This document shows positions 51,601-62,419 of a DNA stretch of 64,000 nucleotides, one piece after another; within the stretch, counting starts at the first letter, position 1; the number at the start of each line of letters is the position of its first letter. Below the pieces are notes generated by a model, which had not been told where the DNA came from, made no database searches, and saw only the letters and a program-made list of their open reading frames with translations. The DNA comes from Hofstenia miamia (taxonomy: Eukaryota; Xenacoelomorpha; Acoela): assembly GCA_004352715.1 (NCBI GenBank), contig SCFE01000066.1, positions 791,540-855,539 of the forward strand. The letters run 5' to 3'. Position numbers and translations under genes: made by a program.

Positions 51601-54600
51601 AATCTGATATTCTATTATAGTACAGCATCATGTAGCCCTCCTTGTTTTCAGTTTTGAAGTTCCGGACTTTAGCAAGTAACTTTTTAACATACTGAAACTC
51701 CTTTCTACTGGAAAAAAAATGTGGGATAGTAGTTCTGGAGGGCAGGTGTTTCACAGCCAATGCACCATAGTTGTTTGTTTGGCGTCTTCATAAATTCAGA
51801 AGGATATTTAGGCATAATACCTTTTATTTTGGCATGATAGAGTAAGGAAATTGAAAATACAATATCTGTTTTTTGTACAGATGAAAACGAAAACCTAAAA
51901 CACAATATCTTTTATACGATGTTTGCAGGTATAAACGAAAACCAGATTTGTGACTAGTAGATTTTATTACTGAGTTGAAATAAATAAACGTAAATATATA
52001 ACAAGAAATCTAATAAAAAATATTTGAAAGTCCTAACCCTAACCAATTGCCCTGTTAATGAACTATGATGAGTTGTTTTGTTATGTTTATTTTTGGTTGT
52101 GCAAGATTGGTAGGATTAAAGCTTCTGTTCATTATTTTAAATCACCCTATGTTTTAAACATTTTCTTGAATTAATGCAGTGAAATCATCAATAAAGTCAT
52201 TGAATGCATGATTTGAAAACAGCCTAATATAATCAATCATTAATCAATGTATGTTAGATTTATTGATAAGATAATATACTTTTGAATAGCCTTGCATATT
52301 GTTTAATCACAACTATTACTATGCTATTATTTGGCAAGAATATGATAGTTTCTAAAAACTATTGCAATGTTCATGATGTAACCTTAATCAAGCATAAGAT
52401 ATATGCAATAACTTTCAACACCGTGTTTTATTTCCGGTTACGTAGACAGTGTTTGTACTTCATAAATACATTATTTAGTTAAATAATGAATTTTGATTTA
52501 GGCTACCACAGATGCTGAACTTTTCAAAGCTGAAATTGAGGGCAAAGATCATGAGTTACAGATGTGCAAGGTAAATTATCTTAATAAGTGTACATTTAGT
52601 ATTGCAGTTTATCCCTATTAAACTCTGTTCCAGTTAATAAGTAAAGATTTATATCAATAATTGGGGTTTTATTATAGCGTAAATATCATGGTTTTGGCTC
52701 GAATTAGATAGTTTAGGATGTTGTGCATATTATAAATAAAATGAGAATCAAAACTTGAAATTATACTCGTGTTTATGTCATACTACTTCATTTTCCTAAA
52801 AAACCAGTTTACTTATTAACTTGGACAGAGTTTAATTAATTCTTTGATTTACTCTAAATTTATTTGCACAAATTTTGTAATTTTTTTAGTAATTTTGATT
52901 TTCTCTTTGAGAAAATTTCGATTCTATTTTAGAAATCTTTGAGACACAAGACTTCTGTGCACTATGAAAATTTCAATTTGTTAGACCCCAGGATTTTCAT
53001 TAGGGGACGTACCATGTCCCGAGCTGCCTTAATTGAAGAATGACTCATTTTTCTAATTTAGAAAAATTGTTGACGTAGTATACGTCTGGGGATATTTATA
53101 AGTGTTTATTATATGCGATAGTTTACTATACCCGAGTTTACTATAAGCATAATAAATATGTTAGGAATATGATATCTCGTTTACTAAAAGTTGTTTTGCA
53201 CAAAATGCGAGTTTATTATATCCGGTTGTGTCTGTTTAGAAGTTAAAACCTGCAGTTCTGCGGATTCACATACATTTGGCTCCTATCAAGCTTAAATATT
53301 CAATGAATTCAAAGTTTTTGATTTTATTTTTAGCACTCATATTCTGCAAGTTTGTGTTATTTAAGATGTCGATGTAGAAAAGTTTGGACTCGAATTGTGT
53401 TAATTATATTTCAAATATTCTTCAATCAAATTGCATTAAATTCTTTGCACTTTCTTGAAAATATTTATTTATTATTATAGGATTATTTATTGTTATGCAC
53501 CATTTTTAGAAAACAATAATAAACATGAATCAAGAGTTATCTGGTTGGCGTCAGAATTACGACACAGTTTGCACTCAGGCATCTCAATATAGGCAGCTCT
53601 ATCATACAACTCAACGTGATTTCCAGGAAAAATGCAATTTATGCCAAAAGCTCATTAAAACAATTGAGTCATATAAACAGGTTTTTAATGTTATGTATTG
53701 TACTGTTAATGCGGTTTAAAAAAATGCTGAGATTTTTGTACATGTGCATCATATATCTAAATATATTTCTCTTTTAAGTATCAATTTGTCATATCACTTC
53801 CAACAATGAAATTCAGTTCTATTTGATTTCAAATTTTTATAGGGTCGTGAGTGTTCCGAGGAGTTTGCTGAGATGAAAAGGCAATTTGAGCAAGTATCTG
53901 CACAGTTGGAAGAAATTCAAGAAGAGCTTTTGCACAATGAAGCGGCATTAGAAGAGAGCCAGAACAAATGCGATCAATTACTTACCAGTCGTGCAGCAGC
54001 TTTAGTTGAAGCTGATCGCAAGGATCTTGAGAATAAGGTGGGAACAACGTATCTCATTAAATCATTATACGTGTTGATTTTAGCAACTCACACTAGAAAT
54101 CAGCAGTTTGCAAAACCAATTGGAAAAACAAGCGAAAGAGTATCAAAATTCCCAAGCTGTGAACACTCAGGTTCTTCAGCAGTTGGACTCGTTAAAGTAA
54201 GCCTTTGATTTTTACAAAAAATTCATAAAACATCGATGTTTTAACAAAAGAGTAAGCTGTTGTATTAAACAAATTTCTTAATCTCTACAATTCCATCGAA
54301 CTTTTGTGTGAATTGAAAATTAAGAACCACAATAGCTTGAATACTAAAGATTAGAAAAGGTATAATATATGCTGGTCGATAGGAGAATTTAATACATGTA
54401 AATATCAACTAAAAGCTCTATTAGTTGACTAACATTTTGACCATGGCTGCCACTTTAACTCGTCCGTATGTCCTTGAAGGTTCTTGTTACGTCCAACTTT
54501 GTTGATTTATTTTTGGTTTACTATGATTGGTCAATTGAAAATACCGAAATTAAGGTGTCAACTCAGGAAATAAGGAACACATGTTTTCAGCAATTTAATG

Positions 54601-55217
54601 ACGCAATGAATTTGAAAAGCCAAATATGCAACAATTACTACTCGCACAAACCGATGTCAATCAAACAAAAAATGAGATGGAAGATGTTGATAATCAGATA
54701 AATTTGTAACTTAGTGGCTCCCGAAACCTTCATAAAAACGTAAAGATAAGTTCTCGTTTTTCCCATAATTTGCTGGTGTGAAGTTTATTTTTAATATTTT
54801 ATTCAAACAGAGTAGGTTTTCAGAAAATTCATTATAGATTTCATTGTGTAATTTACTGACAAATATTTTGTTATTTTCACTATGAAAATGTACCATTTCG
54901 GTTGAATTGAAATCGAAAATAAATTATTTAGAGAGGCTCAGGAATCATTGGTCGCACAGTTGTCAGATAAAACCAAGCAGATCGAAGACTTCCGTCAACA
55001 ATCAAAATTAACAGCGAAATTATTGGAGGCCAATAATTTAGAAATGGAAAAACGACAGGTTCTTAACTTTAATTTTAATATATATGTTCCCGCTAAATGA
55101 AAATTCGAATTTCCCCCATGGCTATGTTCGTACATATAAATGCTTGAAATTTTATAGGATAGTGACTCTTTATACAGCCAATTTACATGCTATATATATA
55201 TATATATATTCTTAATG

Positions 55218-55265
<48 letters not shown>

Positions 55266-58200
55266 GAGACTGTGTTAATGCGATGAAAATTGAATTATTT
55301 AGCTTGAAGAAGGTGTAATCTTTATATTGGAGTTCCCCTAGAAATTTCACATGCTTTGGGTTTAAAAGCATAATTTCTTTGACCATTTTCGAGGTTAAAG
55401 TTCATCATACAAAACAATTTTTTTGAGAAAATAGAGGATATATTTTTGATTCTCTTTCCTCTGATTGGGAAACACTTACTAGTTAAAGTTCTATTTAAAA
55501 CTTGACAAAAAAGTGAATTTTCCATTTTAACTTTTGTATTTGAGGAAATTTATGCTCAATTTTCATAAATACTGCCTTGTGAATGTTGCTTAAATCCGAA
55601 TAACTAGCTGATTGTCATATAAATTTCCAAATCTTATTAAACTTCAGTGATATTTTTACATTACCTTCATTTTCATGTTTAGTATAAATAATTTGGCTTA
55701 GGCGGCACTTGCGGAGTTAAGCACCACAAATGATTCGTTGCAGGAGCTTAATACACAGTTGAATTCTCGTCTTGACAACGCTACAGAAGCCAGACAGTTG
55801 AGCCAACGTAGACTTGAAGAAGTTGTGGGCCAATTGATAGAAGCGAATGAATCACTAAAAGCGTCGAAAGAAAAATGCAGTTCGTTGGAAAATGATATTT
55901 TAAACTTATGCGAAAAGGTTCGTAACTGTTGTTCTGCTTTTGTTTCTCTTTAGGTTTATGATTTATATTTTTTAGCCCGCAGGCTTTCAAACATGGTTGG
56001 TTCTTCCATAAATGGACTTGTTTCTGCTGAGCATATAAAGTACTTATTTTTCTGGCGTTACTGTGACAGTCGACCATCTGAACATTGGGTGAAGCCACGA
56101 TTCGGGTCCGGACCTTACCCCTGGAAGTGTGACTACTAAGACCAGTTTAACCGCTAGAATCATATTTCGACCATTTTTAAATTATAAGGGTGTTGAATTA
56201 AGTTCATATTGTATGTCTCTTGTCTGGATTGGGACGGGAATTCAACATATCATCAAAAATTATTCTGTATTTTAAATTTCCATTGCATGTGAAGATGTCA
56301 TTTAGTCTCAATATTAAAATTTTGTTGAAAATTGCATACTTTGATGCATATACTGCAGGATATATGCAATTAATATGATGAAGTGAACGGTTCAATATAC
56401 TACTTGCAATTTTAGCATCAATTTCGTTTCTTTTTAATGAGGCACGATAAAAGATGTCATTTTACACATTGCAATTTTAGAACCAATCATTAATTGATGA
56501 GTTGAAAACTTGCAAACGTTCCCTGAATGAATCATCAAACTTCGCTGAGAAATATCCACGTCTGTACTCCAAGTACAAAGCTTTACAAAATGAAGTTATC
56601 CAAATCAGGAAGATAATGGACCAGCAATCATCGACAGAAAAGAGCGGTTTGTAGTTTCTCTTGAATAAGTTGGGAGATTTTGATTCATACCTATTGTTTA
56701 TGATTGACGATTGTTTAGCCTATGATGCGGCTAGTAAATTGCAACTCGAACTTACTGAAAAACGGACATACATTGACTATTTGGAGCATCAAATGAAATC
56801 TCTACAGGAAACATTGGAGCAAGAGGTTTGTTTAATTGTCGTTGAAATTTATGTTCATTAGCATTCTATGGATGGTATTGGTATTTAATATAAAAATAGA
56901 CATCATATATCCCTCCTTATTTGGATTTCCTTTTCTTGATTGATTGTTAAACTTCAAACTAGCGTAATGATCATATATTTTTTCAAAAGTCGTTTTTTAT
57001 GTGGAAGTGGATAGCGCTGTGCTTAGATCAAGTTTAAAACAACAAAACTTAAAAAGGACTTTTATTTAAGCGAATCCAACATTTTTCGAATTTATTGCCT
57101 TTCACCGTCCTTATACATGGTTGAACACGAACTCTGTAGATAATTTGGGGTCGAAGAGGAAATTATCAAGAACTCAATAAACGTACACTGTACACTTGAA
57201 ATTATAGTTTGACTGTACTAATTGAGTTCTTGTAAAACAGTTTTATATTTTTCAACATGCTTAGGAAGAAAACTGTAAAAATAAACAACATGTTAGAATT
57301 TTAAAAACTACTTTGGATGTGTTATTTGATAAAAACAGTTTAAATGCCAACCATCTGTTGAAATTAGACATGACCAACTATATTGGGCCTTGAATTAAGG
57401 CACTCCTTTTTATAAACAAACAAATTATTTTTAGGAAAGTACTATTTCAGTTTACGTTTTAATCAAAGTACTACAAAATTTTAAATGACCCTGTAATATA
57501 TATGTTATTATTGCGCATGCTTATATGTTCTCAATTACCATTAAGTATTAATACTAGAAATACGGAAGGGAGATAATTTAGGAAAGTGATCAATCAAGTC
57601 TCAGATATGGTTTTTGTTTTAACCAATATTGATTGAAGCAACATATGGGTTGCTTAAAGTTTATTCATTTATTAAATATCTAATACAGCCCATTCCGGGC
57701 ATAGCACCGGCAGTTTCCTAGTTATATACAATAAAAAAACATCTGAAACAAAATATAACTGAGTATTTGTTGTTTTAGGTGTTAGAAATATAATGATGAC
57801 GCTATTTGTAGGCAAAATTGCTTGAAATATCTGAGTATTAATATACTGTCGATATCATTTTGTGAGATTTAAATGTGAAGATATTCAAGAACGTATTAGC
57901 CTATTTATTTATATTTTATAAAACATTTTACGATGTTTTTAAACTTTGAGATATTGTTGTTAGACTTCGAACAGTAGAAAAGGTGAACAGTTGAAGGAAG
58001 AACGAGAATTCATTAGACTTCAAAAAAGTAATGATCTTTTGCAGCAAAGATTGGATGCATCTTTAGAAATTGAAAAATGTTTGAAGGACGAGATCCAAAG
58101 ACTGAATTCCCAGTTGGAGACTGTAAGTCAAGTGTGCATCGAAGGTAATCCTAATCTATTTTTAGAGAACCTCTCAGCTGAATGATAAACTTGTATATAT

Positions 58201-59481
58201 TGAATCGCTCCAACAAGAATCCATTGAAAATCAACCAAAGATTTCAATAACCCATCACGTATAATTTTCCGTATTTTCATTAATTCATCTTTTTTCCACA
58301 TTATTTTAAATAATTTAAATGTAATTTATTTATTAAATTAATAATTGTGCGAAACTTTATTCATAGCTGTTATTAGTTTCTTCCCTATGCGGTTTTCTTT
58401 GCATTTCTGAACTGTTTTGTAATAATTAAGCACTCAAAAAATTTTTGTTTGTAAGAAGAAAAGATCATAAATTTTGACCGAAGAAAAGGATAAGTTGGGC
58501 GCCAATTTAATAAATGTATGAATGGACAAGCAATTTATGAAATTTGAGTTACGGTTTCCATTTAAAATTATAATGTTAGTAGATGTCTAATGAGAATTAT
58601 CTTAAATTACCCGTTAAACTGTTAGGATTTGGTGATAATCATAGTTTAGAGATAATTTTTTTCAATCATTTTAGAATGACCACCATTCAAAGCATCCTAA
58701 AAGAACAGCATTGTCATCAACAAACAATCTCCAAAGGCCTCCTTCAAGTGTACAGGTAAGCTTGCAAATATTTATTTTCAATTATAAGCTTGAATTTAGG
58801 AATTGTCTTCTCTCCATGGGGATCTTCAGACAATTCTTACTCAAATTAAAGACGTTCTATTCAATGCCACTACTCAAGTGTAAGATTTTTCTATCGTTCA
58901 TGGATTTTGTTACTAAATGTTTGCAAGGGTCATTTTTAAAATCTTTGAATCGTTTTCGTTTGCTGGTCAATGCTCCTGAATTTCATGAAAAAACCTTGCG
59001 TATGAAATTTTTTAATTTTAGGGAAAAATTTCTTCTGCATTTTACTTATTCTCATCATCGATGCCTGTAAGATTTTGTTTATCAACAATCTGTTTCTATT
59101 GTTGGAAATTCATAAACAACCGTTTTTAGTGTAAATCGTTCTATAAAATCATTTCTACAGTTTTGGTCCTAAAATGCACAACATTTTTTAAATGGCATGC
59201 AAAGTTATTTAACCATGAAATTGATTCTGGTGCCTGAAATGTGCGCGGTTTAAGCTTCGGAATAGTCATACGATTTGATTTCAATTTTGAGATACTTTTC
59301 AGTATGCGTCTTTAAGTTAGATGCGATTATTTTTCTAAGGAAAGCCTATAGATTATATTTTCAGTCGTTACTATATATAATTTTAGTTTTTTGTTTAATT
59401 TTTTAGCTGAATAACAATGTGTTTGAAAAAGTGCATTGGAAACCGGCCTATAATTCTTCAAACTATCAAAAAACTATTTAA
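42613..59481 (+). CDS. Large coiled-coil protein, ~26 exons (about 914 aa model)
   Basis: Exons in my model: 42613-42677, 43343-43486, 47039-47149, 47191-47202, 47295-47352, 47498-47527, 47747-47838, 47878-47920, 48310-48505, 48840-48936, 49826-49936, 50726-50816, 52502-52570, 53510-53680, 53843-54037, 54084-54196, 54932-55058, 55702-55917, 56481-56646, 56719-56825, 57964-58122, 58166-58258, 58675-58755, 58800-58877, 59022-59066, 59407-59481. All junctions are GT-AG, mostly TTTAG acceptors, and reading phases agree across the set. Residues 1-130 are polar and acidic (HLEDDFNSSDELCESEAGF). About 131-815 is heptad-rich coiled coil (QLEEIQEELLHNEAALEE, RLEEVVGQLIEANESLK). The tail is Ser/His/Pro-rich and ends NSSNYQKTI. 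Least certain: the 12-nt microexon, exon 48840-48936 and the end of exon 48310-48505. The family is not recognised; it could be a golgin-, centrosome- or trafficking-type scaffold. The start is ATG 42613, one base after an acceptor. Confidence 0.72.
43568..45834. mobile_element. 2.27-kb hAT-like element in intron 2 of the coiled-coil gene
   Basis: Termini CAGGGTGTCCGCGC (43568) and the inverted GCTCGGACACCCTG (ending 45834) match over 13 of 14 positions. Both subterminal regions repeat the words CTGCCTGGAAAT and CTGGAACT, giving long imperfect inverted arms, a pattern common in hAT-type elements. An exact 8-bp target duplication is not visible (CAATCAAT versus TGAATGAA). No intact transposase is present; frames on both strands are short. 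The element lies wholly inside the 3.5-kb intron 43487-47038 and accounts for most of its length. Confidence 0.7.
55190..55262. repeat. (TA)n microsatellite pair in an intron of the coiled-coil gene
   Basis: Two (TA)n runs, 55190-55209 and 55219-55262, separated by about 10 bases, lie in the intron between exons 54932-55058 and 55702-55917. Confidence 0.9.
56050..56165 (-). repeat. tRNA-derived SINE-like fragment
   Basis: On the minus strand, TAGCGGTTAAACTGG (56156-56142) resembles a Pol III box A. GGACCCGAATCGTGG (56109-56095) resembles box B. Their spacing of about 33 nt is tRNA-like. The acceptor stem cannot be paired, so this is not a functional tRNA. A downstream unique part runs towards 56050. 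It lies inside an intron. Tentative. Confidence 0.35.
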
Positions 59482-59599
59482 AAATATTTAAAGTTTGAAA
59501 ATTAATTTCCGTTTTCTTACATTTACTCTAATATTCATGTCTATTAATTGAAGAGTACCTTCGATGTTCTATTTATCATTTCTTTATCAAGTCTTTATA

Positions 59600-59626
59600 T
59601 TTGCTCTAATTTATTGTTTATTTAAG
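59600..59626 (+). promoter_or_regulatory. Splice acceptor abutting the FAXC-like start codon
   Basis: The U-rich tract TTTGCTCTAATTTATTG, then TTTATTTAAG, ends exactly at 59626, and ATG 59627 follows with no gap. It fits a trans-splice (spliced leader) acceptor, or the 3' end of a 5' UTR intron. It also makes the in-frame ATG at 59564 less likely to be the translated start. Confidence 0.55.
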
Positions 59627-60502
59627 ATGGAGTTATTTAACTGTTTACTAAATCTGCCGTCTGTGTATTATTGTGGAATTGCAGCATCTATTGGTTGCTT
59701 GAGTTACTATTACTTCTTTTTGAAAAAACCTTCTTCAGAGTTAGTTGTGAAAGACTGGACCCTAGATATCATATACTTCTTTGCTGCACCAACCAAGCAA
59801 TCGTATGTTTCTTGCCTTTCCCCTTATGCGGTTAAGTTGGAGACCTTTCTTCGAAAGAGCGGATTAAAATATGAGTCTGTACCCACCTTTCGTAAATCTC
59901 CTAAGGGAAACTATCCCTTCATTGAGCTAAATGGCAAAGCCTATTCAGATACTAATCTGATTATTCGCTTTCTATCTAATAAATTTGCAGTTGCGGATTT
60001 GGATTCACATTTATCAGTTGAGGAGCGCGCTCTCTCCGTTTCTTTCTATTGGATGTTTGAGGAAGTTCTCACTCGTTGTTGCATCTACCTATTAATGGAA
60101 AAGTTCACTGAGACTCTTAAGACAGTCGAATTCTCATTTTTCAATAAACGTTTTAATTTCATTGCAGTGCCTATTCTCTCTCGTATGATACGTCGTCGGA
60201 ATATGACTAAACTCTTTTACCAAGGTCTTGGCCGTTTCACTCATGATGAGCTCATGGGAGTCATGAAAGAAGTCCTTGAATCTGCTTCTAATCAATTATC
60301 AAATCAACCGTTTTTGTTTGGCACTGACATGTCCCGTAGTGATGTTCTCCTTTTCTCACTTGTTTTTTACATATTTTCAATGCCCACTTTAAAGCCAATT
60401 TCAAAGCTAATTGATCATCAATACCCAAATTTAGGTGATTTTGCAAGAAGGAATCAAAAAATACTTTGGCCTGAATATCCCATCGCTGAAAAAAATCTTT
60501 AA
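59627..60502 (+). CDS. faxc: Failed axon connections / CDR-like protein, metaxin-type GST fold, 291 aa
   Basis: A single uninterrupted exon. Residues about 12-32 (SVYYCGIAASIGCLSYYYFF) form a hydrophobic N-terminal anchor. An N-terminal thioredoxin-like domain follows at about 46-120 (LDIIYFF, then LSPYAVKLETFLRKSGLKYE, SPKGNYPFIELNGKAYSDTN, LIIRFL). It contains the proline of PFIEL expected in the GST_N/metaxin fold and lacks an obvious catalytic Cys-x-x-Cys. A helical C-terminal domain spans about 130-285, with GLGRFTHDELMGVMKEVL and FLFGTDMSRSDVLLFSLVF, which are hallmarks of the FAXC/CDR family. In Drosophila the family acts with Abl in axon growth; nematode CDR members respond to cadmium. 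The role here is inferred only by family. I prefer ATG 59627 to the in-frame ATG 59564 (312 aa) because a strong acceptor abuts it. It follows the coiled-coil gene by 145 nt on the same strand. Confidence 0.88.
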   Translation: MELFNCLLNLPSVYYCGIAASIGCLSYYYFFLKKPSSELVVKDWTLDIIYFFAAPTKQSYVSCLSPYAVKLETFLRKSGLKYESVPTFRKSPKGNYPFIELNGKAYSDTNLIIRFLSNKFAVADLDSHLSVEERALSVSFYWMFEEVLTRCCIYLLMEKFTETLKTVEFSFFNKRFNFIAVPILSRMIRRRNMTKLFYQGLGRFTHDELMGVMKEVLESASNQLSNQPFLFGTDMSRSDVLLFSLVFYIFSMPTLKPISKLIDHQYPNLGDFARRNQKILWPEYPIAEKNL

Positions 60503-60503
60503 T

Positions 60504-60571
60504 AATAAAAACCATCTAGTTCTTTCTAAAAATTTTATATATTGTCATTATTGTGAAGCATAGTTAATAAA
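60504..60571 (+). terminator. Polyadenylation signals of the FAXC-like gene
   Basis: AATAAA occurs at 60504-60509, two bases after the stop codon, and again at 60566-60571. The second is the more plausible functional signal because it leaves room for a short 3' UTR. No AATAAA occurs between the coiled-coil stop (59481) and the FAXC-like start. Confidence 0.6.
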
Positions 60572-61782
60572 TTATTTTGGAAATTCATTTAATTTTATGT
60601 TCATGCATGTGATTTTCTAAAAATATCCATTATAGCGAAAATGCTTAATGAGGTTGAATGAGGCTTCTCGTTTGTTTTCTTATACTTTTCTTATACGCAT
60701 AATTGTCTATGCAATCTTAAAACTTTACTAATAAAAAACATTTGACCTATTCGGCCTAGGTTTTCGAAGGCTCTCCTATCGTAATTGGTGAAGCCCTTTA
60801 AAATTTTAACCCAAGATTTTGCATAACTTTTTCTTGATTCAAGATAAATCGGATGGGATATCATGCAAATATCTGGAATCACGTGACATGTGATGATCTC
60901 ATCAACTTATTATATGAGTAAAATGGTATCTGAAAATTAAAAATCCAGTTCCTTACTCAGTCAATCAATGCCAATCAATTTATAGAAAAAAGTTACTTAT
61001 TATTTGTTAAATTCTTTTTATGACATTATCAGTTAATCAATAAAAGCAAAGAATTTTTATATTTTTCATATCATTGATGAGTGAGTACTTGCTTTTATCA
61101 ATTTTCACTTATTGGTGTTATTTTGATGTGTAAACCATACATTTAGTAATATTATTATTATTATTATTAATTTCAATGAGCTTTAATATAATTTAAATAG
61201 CTGGTAAATATCAATAGTCAATAAAAGACTAATATTATTTTAAATAATTCATAATTTAACAAAGCAATATAATTTTGTAGTTTTTATAAAAGTTTATATT
61301 TATAAATGTATATGTTTTCTATAAACTATATTTTTCAAAAATTAGGAATTTATTGGTCTTGCCCGTTATTTTTATTTTCTTTTCTTTTTTAATTTAAAAA
61401 TTAGAAAAAGTGTTAAAATTTTACGCCGTTTAAGGCTACTTAAAAATGTTTTCGAGGAAGTACATTGTGCTCCTTAGGCCGAATGGGCTTAATATATTTG
61501 CAATATATTTGTGAACCTCAAGAATTAGTCAACCTATGAACTCTGTTTCGATTATTTAGGTTTTATTTCAGCTTTCTATTTTTTATTAACACAGTCTAAT
61601 GTTAAGGAAGCCGTTGACTTCTTTATTTTCAAGATTTTTTGATATTGTCAATGCAAAACACTTCAAATTCTAACTTAAACAGTTTCAAGACATCAATTCA
61701 TCATTTCCTGTTCTTCAAAATTTTTGCTTTTTCGTACTTTGCTTTTTAGATCAAAATTTGAATGATTTTTTTGTTGTTCAAT

Positions 61783-61825
<43 letters not shown>

Positions 61826-61950
61826 CTTTAAATACCAATTTATTTAGCAAAGATTGTCACATCGAGAAAAACTTGGCTGTTCAGTCCTGGTTAAATCACC
61901 AACCCCGAGTAGAAACAAAAGGTTACTATTTCAACGAATTTTCAATTATT
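60572..61950. other. Intergenic stretch
   Basis: AT-rich with a short (ATT)n run near 61150-61170 and a (TA)n microsatellite at 61786-61823. No supported gene. Confidence 0.5.
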
Positions 61951-62419
61951 TAATGATGGTAATTTTAGCTTATGAAACGCGCTCTATGTCTCCTGTTTCT
62001 GAGTTACTGTCTACTTCAAACTATTGTGGTGTAATACCATCCATTGGTCACGGAGGTAGGCCTTTTAGGTCACATGACTTTCTTCACATTTTTGTAATAT
62101 ACTAATTATTGTATCATTTCTGTTCCTGAAAGTTAGTTGTAACCTACATTTTGAATATTTCAGTATTCTTATTTTATACAACTTGCATTAATCGTTTTTT
62201 TTTTCAAATTTAATATCAAGTAAGAAATTTTTAAACGAATTTGACTGAAAAAATGGGAAATAGTCAGTGATTGTCTGAAAATGTTAATTCTTAAATACCC
62301 AACATATTTGACAAACGTAACATTTGCATGCATTGTTAAGGATTAATGCAATTTACACATGTGACACTCTTTAAACATTTTTGGACTGCATTACCCCAAG
62401 AATAATATTTCCTGCACTT

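Noticed and set aside
55183-55386. Minus frame with repeated YI residues, and a similar plus frame at 61762-61953
   Set aside because: Direct translation of (TA)n microsatellites.
59564-59626. Upstream in-frame ATG extending the FAXC-like protein by 21 residues
   Set aside because: A strong pyrimidine-rich acceptor ends exactly before ATG 59627, and the extra residues are AT-driven hydrophobics; kept only as an alternative start.
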